A stretch of 64,000 bases of DNA from Brevundimonas naejangsanensis DSM 23858. GTDB lineage: Bacteria > Pseudomonadota > Alphaproteobacteria > Caulobacterales > Caulobacteraceae. Positions 44,214-52,650 of this stretch are shown piece by piece; the first letter of the stretch is position 1; each line of letters opens with the position of its first letter. The stretch is from the NCBI RefSeq assembly GCF_000421705.1, contig NZ_ATXN01000002.1, forward strand, positions 1,178,001 to 1,242,000, in the 5' to 3' direction. The notes below the pieces were generated by a model. The model did no database searches and was not told the origin of the DNA. It saw only the letters and a list, made by a program, of their open reading frames with translations. Position numbers and translations under genes: made by a program.

Positions 44214-44852
44214 TCAGCCGCCGAACAGGCGCCGGTTCCTGTCGATGAAAGCGCGCATGGCCCGCACCAGCGGCCCGCCTTCGCGCCCTTTCAGATAGGC
44301 CCAGCCGGCGCCGGCCCCGATCAGCGCGCCGATGGCGTCGACGATCAGGTCCCACATGGTGTCGACCAGGCCGGACTTCTGGGTGTTGAGGCCGAATACC
44401 TGGTCCAGCATGAACTCCCAGATCTCCCACAGGGCGCCGATGGTCACGGCGAAGCAGAAGGCGAAGAAGGCCACCGTGAGGGGCGCCGCCTTCAGCTGGC
44501 TTCCCTGCACCAGCATCAGCATCAGCAGGGCGCCGACCAGGCCGAAGGCCACGGCCGAGCCCCCGTGCAGCACCACGTCCCACCACCAGTAGCGTTCGTA
44601 GAAATCGCCCAGTTCGCCCAGGAACAGGGTCGCGCACAGGAAGACGGCGATGGCGGTGACGAAGCCGATCGGCAGGTTCAGCCCGACGCGCGGCGCCAGC
44701 CAGAACGGGACAAGCGTCAGCAGGAAGGTCCCGGCGCCGACGAAGGTGACGCTGAACTCCCCCGTCAACAGGCCGCCGACGGCCGCGCCCAGCAGCACCA
44801 GCCAAGTCAGGACGAGCAGCCAGGGGAATGGTGACTTCCTGCGTGTCGTCAT
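44214..44852 (-). CDS. YjdF/DUF2238-like membrane protein
   Basis: A 212-residue inner-membrane protein with about six helices. Conserved acidic and His residues sit in WDVVLHGGSAVAFG, GALWEIWEF and DTMWDLIVDAIGALIGA, the pattern of the DUF2238 (YjdF-like) family. Function unknown. The start overlaps the stop of the upstream acyltransferase by 4 bp. Confidence 0.78.
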   Translation of the reverse strand: MTTRRKSPFPWLLVLTWLVLLGAAVGGLLTGEFSVTFVGAGTFLLTLVPFWLAPRVGLNLPIGFVTAIAVFLCATLFLGELGDFYERYWWWDVVLHGGSAVAFGLVGALLMLMLVQGSQLKAAPLTVAFFAFCFAVTIGALWEIWEFMLDQVFGLNTQKSGLVDTMWDLIVDAIGALIGAGAGWAYLKGREGGPLVRAMRAFIDRNRRLFGG

Positions 44853-46135
44853 CCGTCCCGTCCGACCGGCTGCTGTTCTCGGGTCTCGAACCTAACCGGA
44901 CGGCTCCGAGGCGCAAGCCCGGCGTTTCGCTTCACTCCCAGCACCAGGCCCAGCGGTCCCAGGCGGCGCGCCGCCTCATAGGCCGCCCAGCAACCGCCGA
45001 AGGTGACGACGACCAGCAGCCCCGCCTCCAGCCCCTGCGGCAGACCCAGCTTGGACAGGTGATAGGCCGCGACGACGGTCAGGGTCTGGTGGACGATGTA
45101 GAAACAGAAGACGCCGCCCGTCAGATAGCGCAGCCACGGCCCGCCCCGGTTCAGATAGCGCGCGCCATAGCCCAGCACCGCGGCGATGAAGGACCACTGA
45201 TCGAGGGCGTAAACCAGTCGCATGGCGGCCCTCAGCGCTTCGGGCGGCGTTCCCCCGTCACGATAGGTCCAGGCATAGGTCGCCCATCCCGCCCAGGCGC
45301 ACAGGGCCAGGATCAGCGCCGGTCGCCGCAGCCGTTCATAGGCTGCCTTCAGCACCGCTGAGCGGACGCTGAGAAAGCCGAACAGGAAGGCGCTGAACGA
45401 CACCGCGTGGTTGTACCAGTCGTCGGTCAGGGCGTGGGTCGTCGGAAAGATCCGCGCCAGGGTCCAGCGCAGCAGGAACAGCCATAACACCGGCCAGATT
45501 AGCAGGCCCCAGCCCTTCAGGGCGCGCTCCAGCCCTGACTGGATCGCGGGCAGCAAACCCCGCTCGAACGCCAGCAGGCCCGCCAGCACGAGGCTGTAGA
45601 CGAACAGATAGGCCACGAACCACATATGGTTCCACGTCGGCGTAGTCAGGCAGCCGTCGGCGTCGCACCAGCCGCCGGACGCCGTGGCGTACTTCACCCA
45701 GAAGTCGGCCAGCCATGGCGAGCGCGCCGGATCGATCACGCCCAACCCCTGAGCCGCCTCGACCACCTCGTAATAGGACTGCGGCGGCACGATCACGAAC
45801 ATGGCGAACAGCAGCGGCGGCAGCAGACGCCAGGTACGCGACCCGGCGAAACGGCGCGCGGCGCCCTTCCCCTCACCCTCCAGACTGTCGAACAGGAAAC
45901 GGGTCGCCGCGCCCGAGACCAGAAACAGCAGGGTCAGTCGCCAGGGGTTGGTCAGTTGCATGACCGGCTCCAGCCATTCGACCGGCTGCGGGCTGTTCAC
46001 ATGCCAGTCCCAAGGCACGTAGAACATGCCGACGTGGTAGAGGATCAACAGCATGAAGGCGCCGACCCGGATCCAGTCCAGGTCATGGCGGCGCAGGGCT
46101 GCGGGGGTTTCGGATGCGAGGAGTTCTGAGGACAT
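44849..46135 (-). CDS. Acyltransferase-3 family membrane protein
   Basis: A 428-residue polytopic protein of the acyltransferase-3/OpgC class, which transfers acyl groups to sugars or glycans of the envelope. The start RRHDLDWIRVGAFMLLILYH carries the conserved Arg and the catalytic-type His. About ten helices follow, including FWVKYATASGGWCDADGC in a periplasmic loop. The ATG at 46135 is preferred because it begins at the family's conserved N-terminus. The start lies 12 bp from the divergent LytTR gene. Confidence 0.82.
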   Translation of the reverse strand: MSSELLASETPAALRRHDLDWIRVGAFMLLILYHVGMFYVPWDWHVNSPQPVEWLEPVMQLTNPWRLTLLFLVSGAATRFLFDSLEGEGKGAARRFAGSRTWRLLPPLLFAMFVIVPPQSYYEVVEAAQGLGVIDPARSPWLADFWVKYATASGGWCDADGCLTTPTWNHMWFVAYLFVYSLVLAGLLAFERGLLPAIQSGLERALKGWGLLIWPVLWLFLLRWTLARIFPTTHALTDDWYNHAVSFSAFLFGFLSVRSAVLKAAYERLRRPALILALCAWAGWATYAWTYRDGGTPPEALRAAMRLVYALDQWSFIAAVLGYGARYLNRGGPWLRYLTGGVFCFYIVHQTLTVVAAYHLSKLGLPQGLEAGLLVVVTFGGCWAAYEAARRLGPLGLVLGVKRNAGLAPRSRPVRFETREQQPVGRDG

Positions 46136-46147
46136 GGACGACCTGAC

Positions 46148-47092
46148 ATGACGGAAACGACGCCATCGGCCGTGCCTCGGGCGCCCGGCGCCCGGCAAGG
46201 CGCGGGGGCTGAACAGTCGGACGCCGGGGCCGGGTTGCAGGCGTCAGTGACGAACGGCGCGCCTGTCGGGACGAAAAGCGCGGACAGACGCGACCTGCTG
46301 GCCGGCGGGACGATTCTGCTCGCCGTTACCCTGGCGTTTCTGGTGGTCAACGCCCTGACTGTTCTGGCGGACTGGCCGGACCTGCGCCCCTGGGCGCCGT
46401 GGCTGTGGGAAGGGTCCAGCGCCCTTGCGCTGATGCTTTTGATCTGGCTGCCGTGGCGGGCGTCGGGCGCGGCGCCGTCATCGCTGTTGCACGAAGGATG
46501 GCGGGCGCGGGGGCGGTTTCTGGCCGTGCATCTGGGCGCCGCCATCCTGTTCAGCCTGCTGCACGTCGTGCTGATGGTGGGGATGCGGCACGGGGTCTAC
46601 GCCCTGCTGGGAGAGGTCTATGACTATGGACCGCCCATCGAGAAGTTCATCTATGAACTGCGCAAGGATGTGCTGAGCTACGCCCTGTTCGTCGGCGTCT
46701 TCTGGGGATCGCGCAGCCTGCGCGAGGCGCGCGAGACGCCGCTGCGACCCGTCAGCTTCGACATCCGCGACGGGGGGCGGCTGATCCGGGCGCCGCTGAA
46801 CGACATTCTGGCCGCGACCTCGGCGGGCAACTATGTCGAGTTCGTGCTGGCCGACGGGCGCAGACCGCTGATGCGCGTCACCCTGTCGGCGGTCGAGGGC
46901 GAACTGGCGCGCTTCGGCTTTGTGCGGACGCACCGGGGCTGGCTGGTCAACGCCGCGAGGATGACCGGACTGCGGCCCGAAGGCTCAGGCGACTGGACGG
47001 TGGAGCTGGGCGCGCTGGAGGCCCCCCTGTCGCGCCGTTACGCCGAAGCGCTGGACCGGCTGCGGACACAGGGGTTAAGACCGCCCGCATGA
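46148..47092 (+). CDS. Membrane-bound LytTR transcription regulator
   Basis: A 314-residue protein. About four helices (such as LLAVTLAFLVVNALTVLA and AAILFSLLHVVLMVGM) are followed by a cytoplasmic LytTR DNA-binding domain (about 205-310: DILAATSAGNYVEFVLADGR, FVRTHRGWLVN). This layout suits a membrane sensor that binds DNA directly. The first 50 residues are low in complexity, so the true start may be later. It overlaps ubiA as ATGA and is divergent from the acyltransferase, a plausible target. Confidence 0.82.
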   Translation: MTETTPSAVPRAPGARQGAGAEQSDAGAGLQASVTNGAPVGTKSADRRDLLAGGTILLAVTLAFLVVNALTVLADWPDLRPWAPWLWEGSSALALMLLIWLPWRASGAAPSSLLHEGWRARGRFLAVHLGAAILFSLLHVVLMVGMRHGVYALLGEVYDYGPPIEKFIYELRKDVLSYALFVGVFWGSRSLREARETPLRPVSFDIRDGGRLIRAPLNDILAATSAGNYVEFVLADGRRPLMRVTLSAVEGELARFGFVRTHRGWLVNAARMTGLRPEGSGDWTVELGALEAPLSRRYAEALDRLRTQGLRPPA

Positions 47093-48108
47093 ACACAGCC
47101 CCGCTTCCCGACGCCGCCGGCCAGAACTGGGTCGACCGTCATGCGCCCGAGCGTCTGAAGCCTTGGCTGAAGCTGGGCCGCTTCGACCGGCCGATCGGGA
47201 CATGGCTGCTGCTGCTGCCCGGCTGGCAGGGGATCATGCTGGCGCTGAACCAGTATGATCGACCGTTCGGCGGCTATGAGCTGTGGCTGGTCATCGGCTT
47301 CGCCATCGGGGCCGCCCTGATGCGCGGAGCGGGCTGTGCGGTGAACGATATCGTCGACCGCGACTTCGACGCCCGAGTGGCGCGCACCGCCCTGCGCCCC
47401 ATTCCGGCGGGCCAGATCAGCGTCAAGCAGGCCTGGGCCTTCGTCGGCGGCCTCAGCCTTATCAGCCTGTGCATCCTGCTGACGATGAACCTGGCGTCGG
47501 TGCTGCTGGGCGCCCTGTCGCTGGGGCTGGTGGCGGCCTATCCCTTCATGAAGCGCATCACCTGGTGGCCGCAGGCGTGGCTGGGCCTGACATTCAACTG
47601 GGGCGCCCTGCTGGGGTTCGCGGCCGCGACGGGGGGCCTGTTCGCCCTGGGCTGGCTGTATGTGCTGCAGGTCAAGATCAGCGGCGACAGCTACTGGATG
47701 GCCGAGGGGCTGAACCGGATGGGGAACCTGGCCCTGTCGGCGGGGCTGCTCTACGCGGGCGGCGTCTTCTGGACCCTGGGCTATGACACCATCTACGCGC
47801 TTCAGGACATCGAGGACGACGTCATGGCCGGGGTGAAGTCCTCGGCCCGCGCCCTGGGCGGCAAGGTCAGGGAAGGCGTGGCCGTCTTTTACATCCTGGC
47901 CGTGGCCCTGGCGGGCGCGGCGGGCTACGTCGCCGGTCTGGGGCCGGTCTTCTATGTCGGTCTGGCGCTCTACGCCCTGCATTTTGTCTGGCAGGTGCGG
48001 CGACTGCAGCCGGACGATCCGAAACTTTCCCTGCGTCTTTTCAAATCAAATCGCGATGCGGGGTTGATCCTTCTGGCCGCCATCGCGTTCAACGGCCTAG
48101 CTTTCTGA
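47089..48108 (+). CDS. ubiA: 4-hydroxybenzoate polyprenyltransferase
   Basis: A 339-residue integral-membrane prenyltransferase of ubiquinone synthesis. It attaches the polyprenyl tail to 4-hydroxybenzoate. The two Asp-rich motifs are NDIVDRDFD and the DTIYALQDIEDD region. YPFMKRITWWPQ is typical of UbiA. Coupled to the LytTR gene by a 4-bp overlap. Confidence 0.92.
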   Translation: MNTAPLPDAAGQNWVDRHAPERLKPWLKLGRFDRPIGTWLLLLPGWQGIMLALNQYDRPFGGYELWLVIGFAIGAALMRGAGCAVNDIVDRDFDARVARTALRPIPAGQISVKQAWAFVGGLSLISLCILLTMNLASVLLGALSLGLVAAYPFMKRITWWPQAWLGLTFNWGALLGFAAATGGLFALGWLYVLQVKISGDSYWMAEGLNRMGNLALSAGLLYAGGVFWTLGYDTIYALQDIEDDVMAGVKSSARALGGKVREGVAVFYILAVALAGAAGYVAGLGPVFYVGLALYALHFVWQVRRLQPDDPKLSLRLFKSNRDAGLILLAAIAFNGLAF

Positions 48109-48133
48109 TCGAACCGTTCCAAAGGAGCCCGGC

Positions 48134-48976
48134 ATGATCCCTTCGCGCCCCCTTCGCGCCCTTCTCGTCACCGCCGCCGTCGCGGCCTCGCTCGCAGCGT
48201 GCCAGCGCAATGAGAAGAAGGAGGCCCCTGCTGCGCCGACCGCCTCCGCCCATGCCGTCGAAGGGCCGCTGAAGTACGACAGCGCCACGCCCTACGCCAA
48301 GGTCAGCCTGAGCCTGCCCGAGGCCGTGCTGTCCTATCCGGCGCTCTACACCCCGCTGTACCGCGACGAGGTGGCCAAGCTGAAAGAATACGCCGAGGGG
48401 GCCCAGGCCGACCGCACCGAGGCGGGCTCGCCGGAAGGCATGCCCCCCTACGAAAAGACCATCGTCTACGGCGCCCCGATCGAGACCGGCCGCCTGTTCA
48501 GCCTGATGCGGACCGACTTCGACTATTCGGGCGGCGCCCACCCGAACACCGTGGCCACGGGCCTGCTTTGGGACAAGTCCGAAGGCCGTCGCATCGCCGC
48601 CGCCGATCTGCTCGCCGAAAAGGCTGACAAGACCAATCTGGAGCGCGCCCTGTGCCAGGCGGTGAACACCGCTAAGACCAAGCGTCCCGGCGCCACGCCC
48701 GTCTCGACCACCGGCGAGATGTGGACCTGTCCCAAGCTGAAGGACGTGGCCGTGACGCTGGCTCCGGGCTCCACGCCGGGCAAGGCGGGGGGCCTGACCT
48801 TCCTGCTCGACGCCTATGCGGTTGGTCCCTATGTCGAGGGCGCATACTACCTGACCCTGCCGCTGTCGGCCTTCCAGAGCGCCCTGTCGCCGGAATATGC
48901 GGGCGAGTTCGAGGGCGCTCCGATCAAGTCGGGGGACGTGACCGACGACCTGCGACTAAAGGCGCCGGCCGCCTGA
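48134..48976 (+). CDS. DUF3298/RsiV-like lipoprotein
   Basis: A 280-residue lipoprotein (lipobox SLAACQ, Cys about 23). The body has FSLMRTDFDYSGGAHPNT, the GGAHP motif of DUF3298/DUF4163 proteins related to RsiV, and ends with a C-terminal beta region (VGPYVEGAYYLTLPLSAF). The related RsiV binds lysozyme; whether this one does is unknown. Confidence 0.8.
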   Translation: MIPSRPLRALLVTAAVAASLAACQRNEKKEAPAAPTASAHAVEGPLKYDSATPYAKVSLSLPEAVLSYPALYTPLYRDEVAKLKEYAEGAQADRTEAGSPEGMPPYEKTIVYGAPIETGRLFSLMRTDFDYSGGAHPNTVATGLLWDKSEGRRIAAADLLAEKADKTNLERALCQAVNTAKTKRPGATPVSTTGEMWTCPKLKDVAVTLAPGSTPGKAGGLTFLLDAYAVGPYVEGAYYLTLPLSAFQSALSPEYAGEFEGAPIKSGDVTDDLRLKAPAA

Positions 48977-48983
48977 TCAGCGG

Positions 48984-49913
48984 TCAGTCCTCGCTCTTGA
49001 GGAAGGCGTCGATCAGGGCGTTCAGCCGCTCCGGCTGATCGATCATGATGAAGTGCCGGGCGTCGTCGACGCGCTTCAGCGTCACGCCCGGCAAGGCGGC
49101 GTACTCGCGGCTCCAGACGGCGTCGGCCAGGGCGGCGGGGGCCCCGCCGTTCGCGTCCGAGGCGTAGATGGCCCAGACCGGCGTGGTCATGGCCGCCAGT
49201 CCGGGGCGCGCGTCGGCCGTCATCACTTCGCTGATGGCGGACGCCATCGCCTGGCGGTCGGAGGCCATCGACCAATCGACCATGGCGCTGCGCCCGGCCT
49301 CGTTTCGCATCATGCCCACGGCCGTCTGCTGCTGCTGGACACGGAAGGCCGCCTCGTCTGCGCTCAGAATGGCGGCGGCGGCCTGATCGGCGAAGGGCTG
49401 GGCCGTCTGCGGCGTGACCTGCGGGCCGAACATGGCGCTGAAGAAGGGCAGGCTGTCCACGCTCATCACGCGACTGACCGCCTCGGGATGCTGCTGCGCC
49501 AACAGCAGACTGCTGAGCCCGCCCATCGAATGGCCGATGACGGCAGGCCTGTTGAGCGTCGCCGCATAGCGGGCCAACTCATCGACGACCGGCTGAACAA
49601 AGGCGTCGTCCCCGTGCGCCCACGGCTCGCCTGCAAAGCCCGCCAGCTGCACCAGATGAACGCGATGCGAGGCCGACAGGCGCCGGGCCAGCGGCCGCCA
49701 GACTTCGCGCGAAGAGGCGAAGCCGGGGATCAGGATCACGTCCGGCCCCTGTCCGATCACCTCGACCGACAGACGGTCGGAAACGAAGGCGGGCGCCTCG
49801 GCAACGGCCGGTTCGGCCTGGGCAGGCGAGACGATACTGGCGACGCTGAAGCCGACGGCGGCGGCCAGGATGAAGGCGCGCAGAGCCTTGGCGGGAGCGG
49901 AGATCTTGGTCAT
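48984..49913 (-). CDS. Secreted alpha/beta hydrolase
   Basis: A 309-residue alpha/beta-fold hydrolase. The signal peptide ends near SPAQAEPA (about 35). The nucleophile elbow is GHSMGG; the acid is probably in WAIYASD and the His in DARHFIMID. The substrate is unknown. A CTGAC-N7-GTCAG palindrome lies about 110 bp upstream, similar to the sites near the XRE operon, so the XRE regulator may control it. Confidence 0.85.
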   Translation of the reverse strand: MTKISAPAKALRAFILAAAVGFSVASIVSPAQAEPAVAEAPAFVSDRLSVEVIGQGPDVILIPGFASSREVWRPLARRLSASHRVHLVQLAGFAGEPWAHGDDAFVQPVVDELARYAATLNRPAVIGHSMGGLSSLLLAQQHPEAVSRVMSVDSLPFFSAMFGPQVTPQTAQPFADQAAAAILSADEAAFRVQQQQTAVGMMRNEAGRSAMVDWSMASDRQAMASAISEVMTADARPGLAAMTTPVWAIYASDANGGAPAALADAVWSREYAALPGVTLKRVDDARHFIMIDQPERLNALIDAFLKSED

Positions 49914-50024
49914 GGCGTTTCCTTATGTGTCGGCCCTGCCCGCTGTTCAGCGCACAGCAGGGTTCGCCCCTCGGATCAGGCCCGAGGATGAAAGCGATGA
50001 AGCGAAACAGGGAGAGTAAGGTTT

Positions 50025-50043
50025 TCCTGACTTTACGCGTCAG
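50025..50043. promoter_or_regulatory. Possible XRE operator upstream of hydrolase
   Basis: CTGACTTTACGCGTCAG has perfect CTGAC/GTCAG arms and shares CTGACTTTA with three copies in the 50655-50733 region. It overlaps the end of the XRE gene and precedes the hydrolase gene on the minus strand. Confidence 0.4.
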
Positions 50044-50237
50044 GCGTGCGGGTTCTCGAAGATGTCCTCGACCGGCCGCTCGAACAGGGCGGCGATGCGA
50101 TAGGCCAGGTCCAGCGAAGGGTCGTGCTTCTCTGTCTCCAGAGCGTTGACCGCCTGGCGGGATACGCCCAGCGCCTGACCCAACTGCTCCTGGGTCCAGT
50201 TACGCTCGGCGCGTAGCAGCTTCAGCTTGTTCTTCAT
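50040..50237 (-). CDS. Small XRE-family regulator
   Basis: A 65-residue Cro/CI-type DNA-binding protein, made up only of the helix-turn-helix domain: LRAERNWTQEQLGQALGVSRQAV with a following LETEKHDPSLDLAYRIA. The ATG overlaps the stop of the upstream membrane-protein gene as TGATG. This gene pair (membrane protein plus 65-residue XRE) is common in bacteria. Likely autoregulates through TGAC/GTCA sites ahead of the operon. Confidence 0.9.
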   Translation of the reverse strand: MKNKLKLLRAERNWTQEQLGQALGVSRQAVNALETEKHDPSLDLAYRIAALFERPVEDIFENPHA

Positions 50238-50644
50238 CAGTTCGACGACCGGATGAAGGGCGCCACCAGGCCGAACGCAGCCCAGAACAGCGGATAGATC
50301 AGCCAGGCCGGCAGATGCGGCGCCCCGGCGAAACTCTCGCCGAAGCCCCAGAATGTCGCCGCCGCCATCGCCAGTCCCGACGCGATGATGAACTGCTTGG
50401 CGGTGACCATGCGCACGAACTCGTCGCTTTCGCGCATCAAGGCCAGGGTGGCCCAGAGCTGGCCCACCACCGGCGCGGCGACCGCCGCCGCCAGCGCCCA
50501 TCCTGCCGGCTTGCCCATCAGTTCGTCAAAAGCGTCCGTGGTCATCATCGCCACGCAGATCAGCGCATAGGGGATCATGAAGGCGAAGGTGCGCAGGACA
50601 TAGCGGCGTCCCGCCGGGGTGTGTTGCTTGGAAAGGGTCAGCAT
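50237..50644 (-). CDS. Membrane protein partner of XRE regulator
   Basis: A 135-residue protein with about four membrane helices (FAFMIPYALICVAMMTT, WALAAAVAAPVVGQLWATLAL, FIIASGLAMAAATFWGF and LPAWLIYPLFWAAFGLVAPF). There is no known domain function. I prefer the ATG at 50644, preceded by AGGAGCG, to the upstream ATGs near 50686, which would overlap the operator repeats. Confidence 0.72.
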   Translation of the reverse strand: MLTLSKQHTPAGRRYVLRTFAFMIPYALICVAMMTTDAFDELMGKPAGWALAAAVAAPVVGQLWATLALMRESDEFVRMVTAKQFIIASGLAMAAATFWGFGESFAGAPHLPAWLIYPLFWAAFGLVAPFIRSSN

Positions 50645-50654
50645 GGCAGGCGCT

Positions 50655-50733
50655 CCTGACTTTATGTCATGAAAACCTGACATCATGCTCGTGTCATGTC
50701 AACCTGACTTTTATCAGCCCGTGCTGACTTTAT
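50655..50733. promoter_or_regulatory. Operator/promoter of membrane-XRE operon
   Basis: Several TGAC/GTCA palindromes overlap here: TGACTTTATGTCA (50657-50669), TGTCA-N8-TGACA (50665-50682) and GTCAACCTGAC (50698-50708). CTGACTTT(T)AT occurs three times. The cluster directly precedes the operon and looks like a multi-site repressor target. Confidence 0.6.
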
Positions 50734-50767
50734 TGCCACGAGCTTCGGCGCCCCCTAGCTTGCCCTC

Positions 50768-51340
50768 ATGCGTAGTCTTCTCGCCCTCGTCGCTGCTTTC
50801 CTGACGACAGCCGCGCCGCTCTCAGCGCTGGCTTCGGCCACCGCGCCATTCCATGCGGAAGACGTGCGCGGCGCCCGCGACTACAGGGACCTGCCGCGCC
50901 TGGACGGGGCGCGTATTCGCGCCTGGCGGCAGTTGTCGGTAGCCGAGATCACCTTGCCGACCGCCGCCGTGGCCGAAGGCGCCGCCACCGAAGACGCCCA
51001 TCGCATCCAGGGTCAGATCAATCATCTGGACTACGTCGTCCGCCCCGCCATCGCGTCGATCGACATGGCCCGGCACTACGAAGACGCCCTTCGCGAGGGC
51101 GGTTATGAGACCGTCTTCTCCTGCACCGGCATCGCCCGCTGCGGCTCGGGCATGGGCGCCCTGATCCTGCTCAGCGACACGGTGGCGCCCGCCGGGTTCG
51201 CCGACGGCGTGTTCAACGATCAGTTGCGGGTCATCGTGGCGCGCAAGGGTTCGACCTGGGTGCTGCTGCACATGACGCGCGGGCCGGACCGGTCGCTGGT
51301 CTATCAGGCCGTCATCGAGGGCGCCCGTGAGCTCGACTAG
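50768..51340 (+). CDS. Secreted DUF4892-like protein
   Basis: A 190-residue exported protein. The signal peptide is about residues 1-24. The mature region includes HRIQGQINHLDYVVRPAIAS, then HYEDALREGGYETVFSC and ARCGSGMG, resembling DUF4892 proteins, which are often found fused to OmpA domains. Function unknown. Its stop overlaps the methyltransferase start by 14 bp. Confidence 0.6.
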   Translation: MRSLLALVAAFLTTAAPLSALASATAPFHAEDVRGARDYRDLPRLDGARIRAWRQLSVAEITLPTAAVAEGAATEDAHRIQGQINHLDYVVRPAIASIDMARHYEDALREGGYETVFSCTGIARCGSGMGALILLSDTVAPAGFADGVFNDQLRVIVARKGSTWVLLHMTRGPDRSLVYQAVIEGARELD

Positions 51341-51992
51341 GCGGATCGCCGACCCTGCCCGCTTCATACGCGATAACACCCGCCTTCAACCCGTTTCGCA
51401 TACGCCCGAAATCTCCCTGTGGCTGGCCGATGAGGTCACGCCGATCTGGCGCCTGACCGAGGAGGAACTGGGCGAGATGGGCCTGCCTCCGCCGTTCTGG
51501 GCCTTCGCCTGGGCGGGGGGACAGGCGCTGGCGCGCTGGTTGCTGGACCATCCGCAGGCGGTTGCGGGGCGCCGGGTGCTGGACCTGGCCGCCGGATCGG
51601 GTCTGGTGGGGATTGCGGCGATGAAGGCGGGCGCGGCCTCGGTTCTGGCCGCCGACATCGACCCCTTCTGCGCCGCCGCCGTCGCCGCGAACGCGCAGGC
51701 CAACGGCGTTCAGATCGCCTTCACCGCCGACAATCTGCTGGAGGCCGCGCCCGCGTCGTTCGACCTGATCTGCGCAGGGGATGTCTTCTATGAGGGGCCG
51801 ATGGCGCAGGCGATGCTGGTGTGGCTGAAACAGGCGCGGGCGACCGGGACAACCGTGCTGGTCGGCGACCCCGGCCGCACCTACTTCCCTAAGGAAGGCC
51901 TCAGCCTGCTGGCCGAATACCGGGTGCCGACAACGCGCGAGTTGGAGGACCAGGAGGTCAAGCGCACGCGGGTCTGGTCGCTGGACGCCTGA
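51327..51992 (+). CDS. Class I SAM methyltransferase (METTL20-like)
   Basis: A 221-residue methyltransferase. The SAM motif I is VLDLAAGSGLVGIAA, followed by an acidic VLAADIDPFC. The PPPFWAFAWAGGQALARWLLD segment is characteristic of the ETFB-lysine/nicotinamide N-methyltransferase-like family. Bacterial members methylate the electron-transfer flavoprotein beta subunit, a likely but unproven target here. Confidence 0.82.
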   Translation: MSSTRRIADPARFIRDNTRLQPVSHTPEISLWLADEVTPIWRLTEEELGEMGLPPPFWAFAWAGGQALARWLLDHPQAVAGRRVLDLAAGSGLVGIAAMKAGAASVLAADIDPFCAAAVAANAQANGVQIAFTADNLLEAAPASFDLICAGDVFYEGPMAQAMLVWLKQARATGTTVLVGDPGRTYFPKEGLSLLAEYRVPTTRELEDQEVKRTRVWSLDA

Positions 51993-51999
51993 CGCCCCC

Positions 52000-52572
52000 T
52001 CAGGCGTCTCTCGGCAGGACGGTCAGCACCCGCGCCATGTGCTGGTGGAAGGCTTCCATATAATCGCGCAGGAACTGTTCCGTGTCGGGAACCGAGACGT
52101 TGCCGTCATCGTCGATCAGGTCCGGCTTGAACTGGATATAGGCCTCGACCGCGTTCATCTGCGGTGCGTTCAGGAAGCCCAGGATCGGGCGCAGGGCCTG
52201 CTGCCCGACCGCCGTGCCGATGGCCCCGATGGAGGCGCCGATGACCGCCGTCGGCTTGTTCTTGAAGACATTGGTCCCATAGGGGCGGCTGGCCCAGTCG
52301 ATGGCGTTCTTCAGCCCGCCGGGGATGGAGCGGTTGTATTCCGGCGTAACAATCAGGATGGCGTCCGAGCCCTTGATCGCCGCCTTGAAGTCGTTGGCGA
52401 CGGCCGGATAGTCGGCGTCGTAATCGTAGGAATAGAGCGGCAGATCGGCGAAGCTGATCTCGGTCATGTTCAGCTTGTCCGGCGCCAGCCGAACCAGGGC
52501 CTTGGCCAGTTTGCGGTTGATCGAGCCCTTGGCCAGGCTGCCGATGATATAGCCGACGTTGTAGGTGGTCAT
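52000..52572 (-). CDS. NADPH-dependent FMN reductase
   Basis: A 190-residue flavodoxin-fold quinone/FMN reductase. The FMN loop is IIGSLAKGSINRKLA; ILIVTPEYNRSIPGGLKNAIDW is the family signature. The ATG at 52572 is chosen because the fold starts there. Confidence 0.9.
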   Translation of the reverse strand: MTTYNVGYIIGSLAKGSINRKLAKALVRLAPDKLNMTEISFADLPLYSYDYDADYPAVANDFKAAIKGSDAILIVTPEYNRSIPGGLKNAIDWASRPYGTNVFKNKPTAVIGASIGAIGTAVGQQALRPILGFLNAPQMNAVEAYIQFKPDLIDDDGNVSVPDTEQFLRDYMEAFHQHMARVLTVLPRDA

Positions 52573-52650
52573 GAGGGGCGTCCTGCTGGGTGAGGGCGGC
52601 GTCCACGGCCGCTGGCGAGTCAATGCCCAGCCAAGCTTGGCGGTTCCCCC

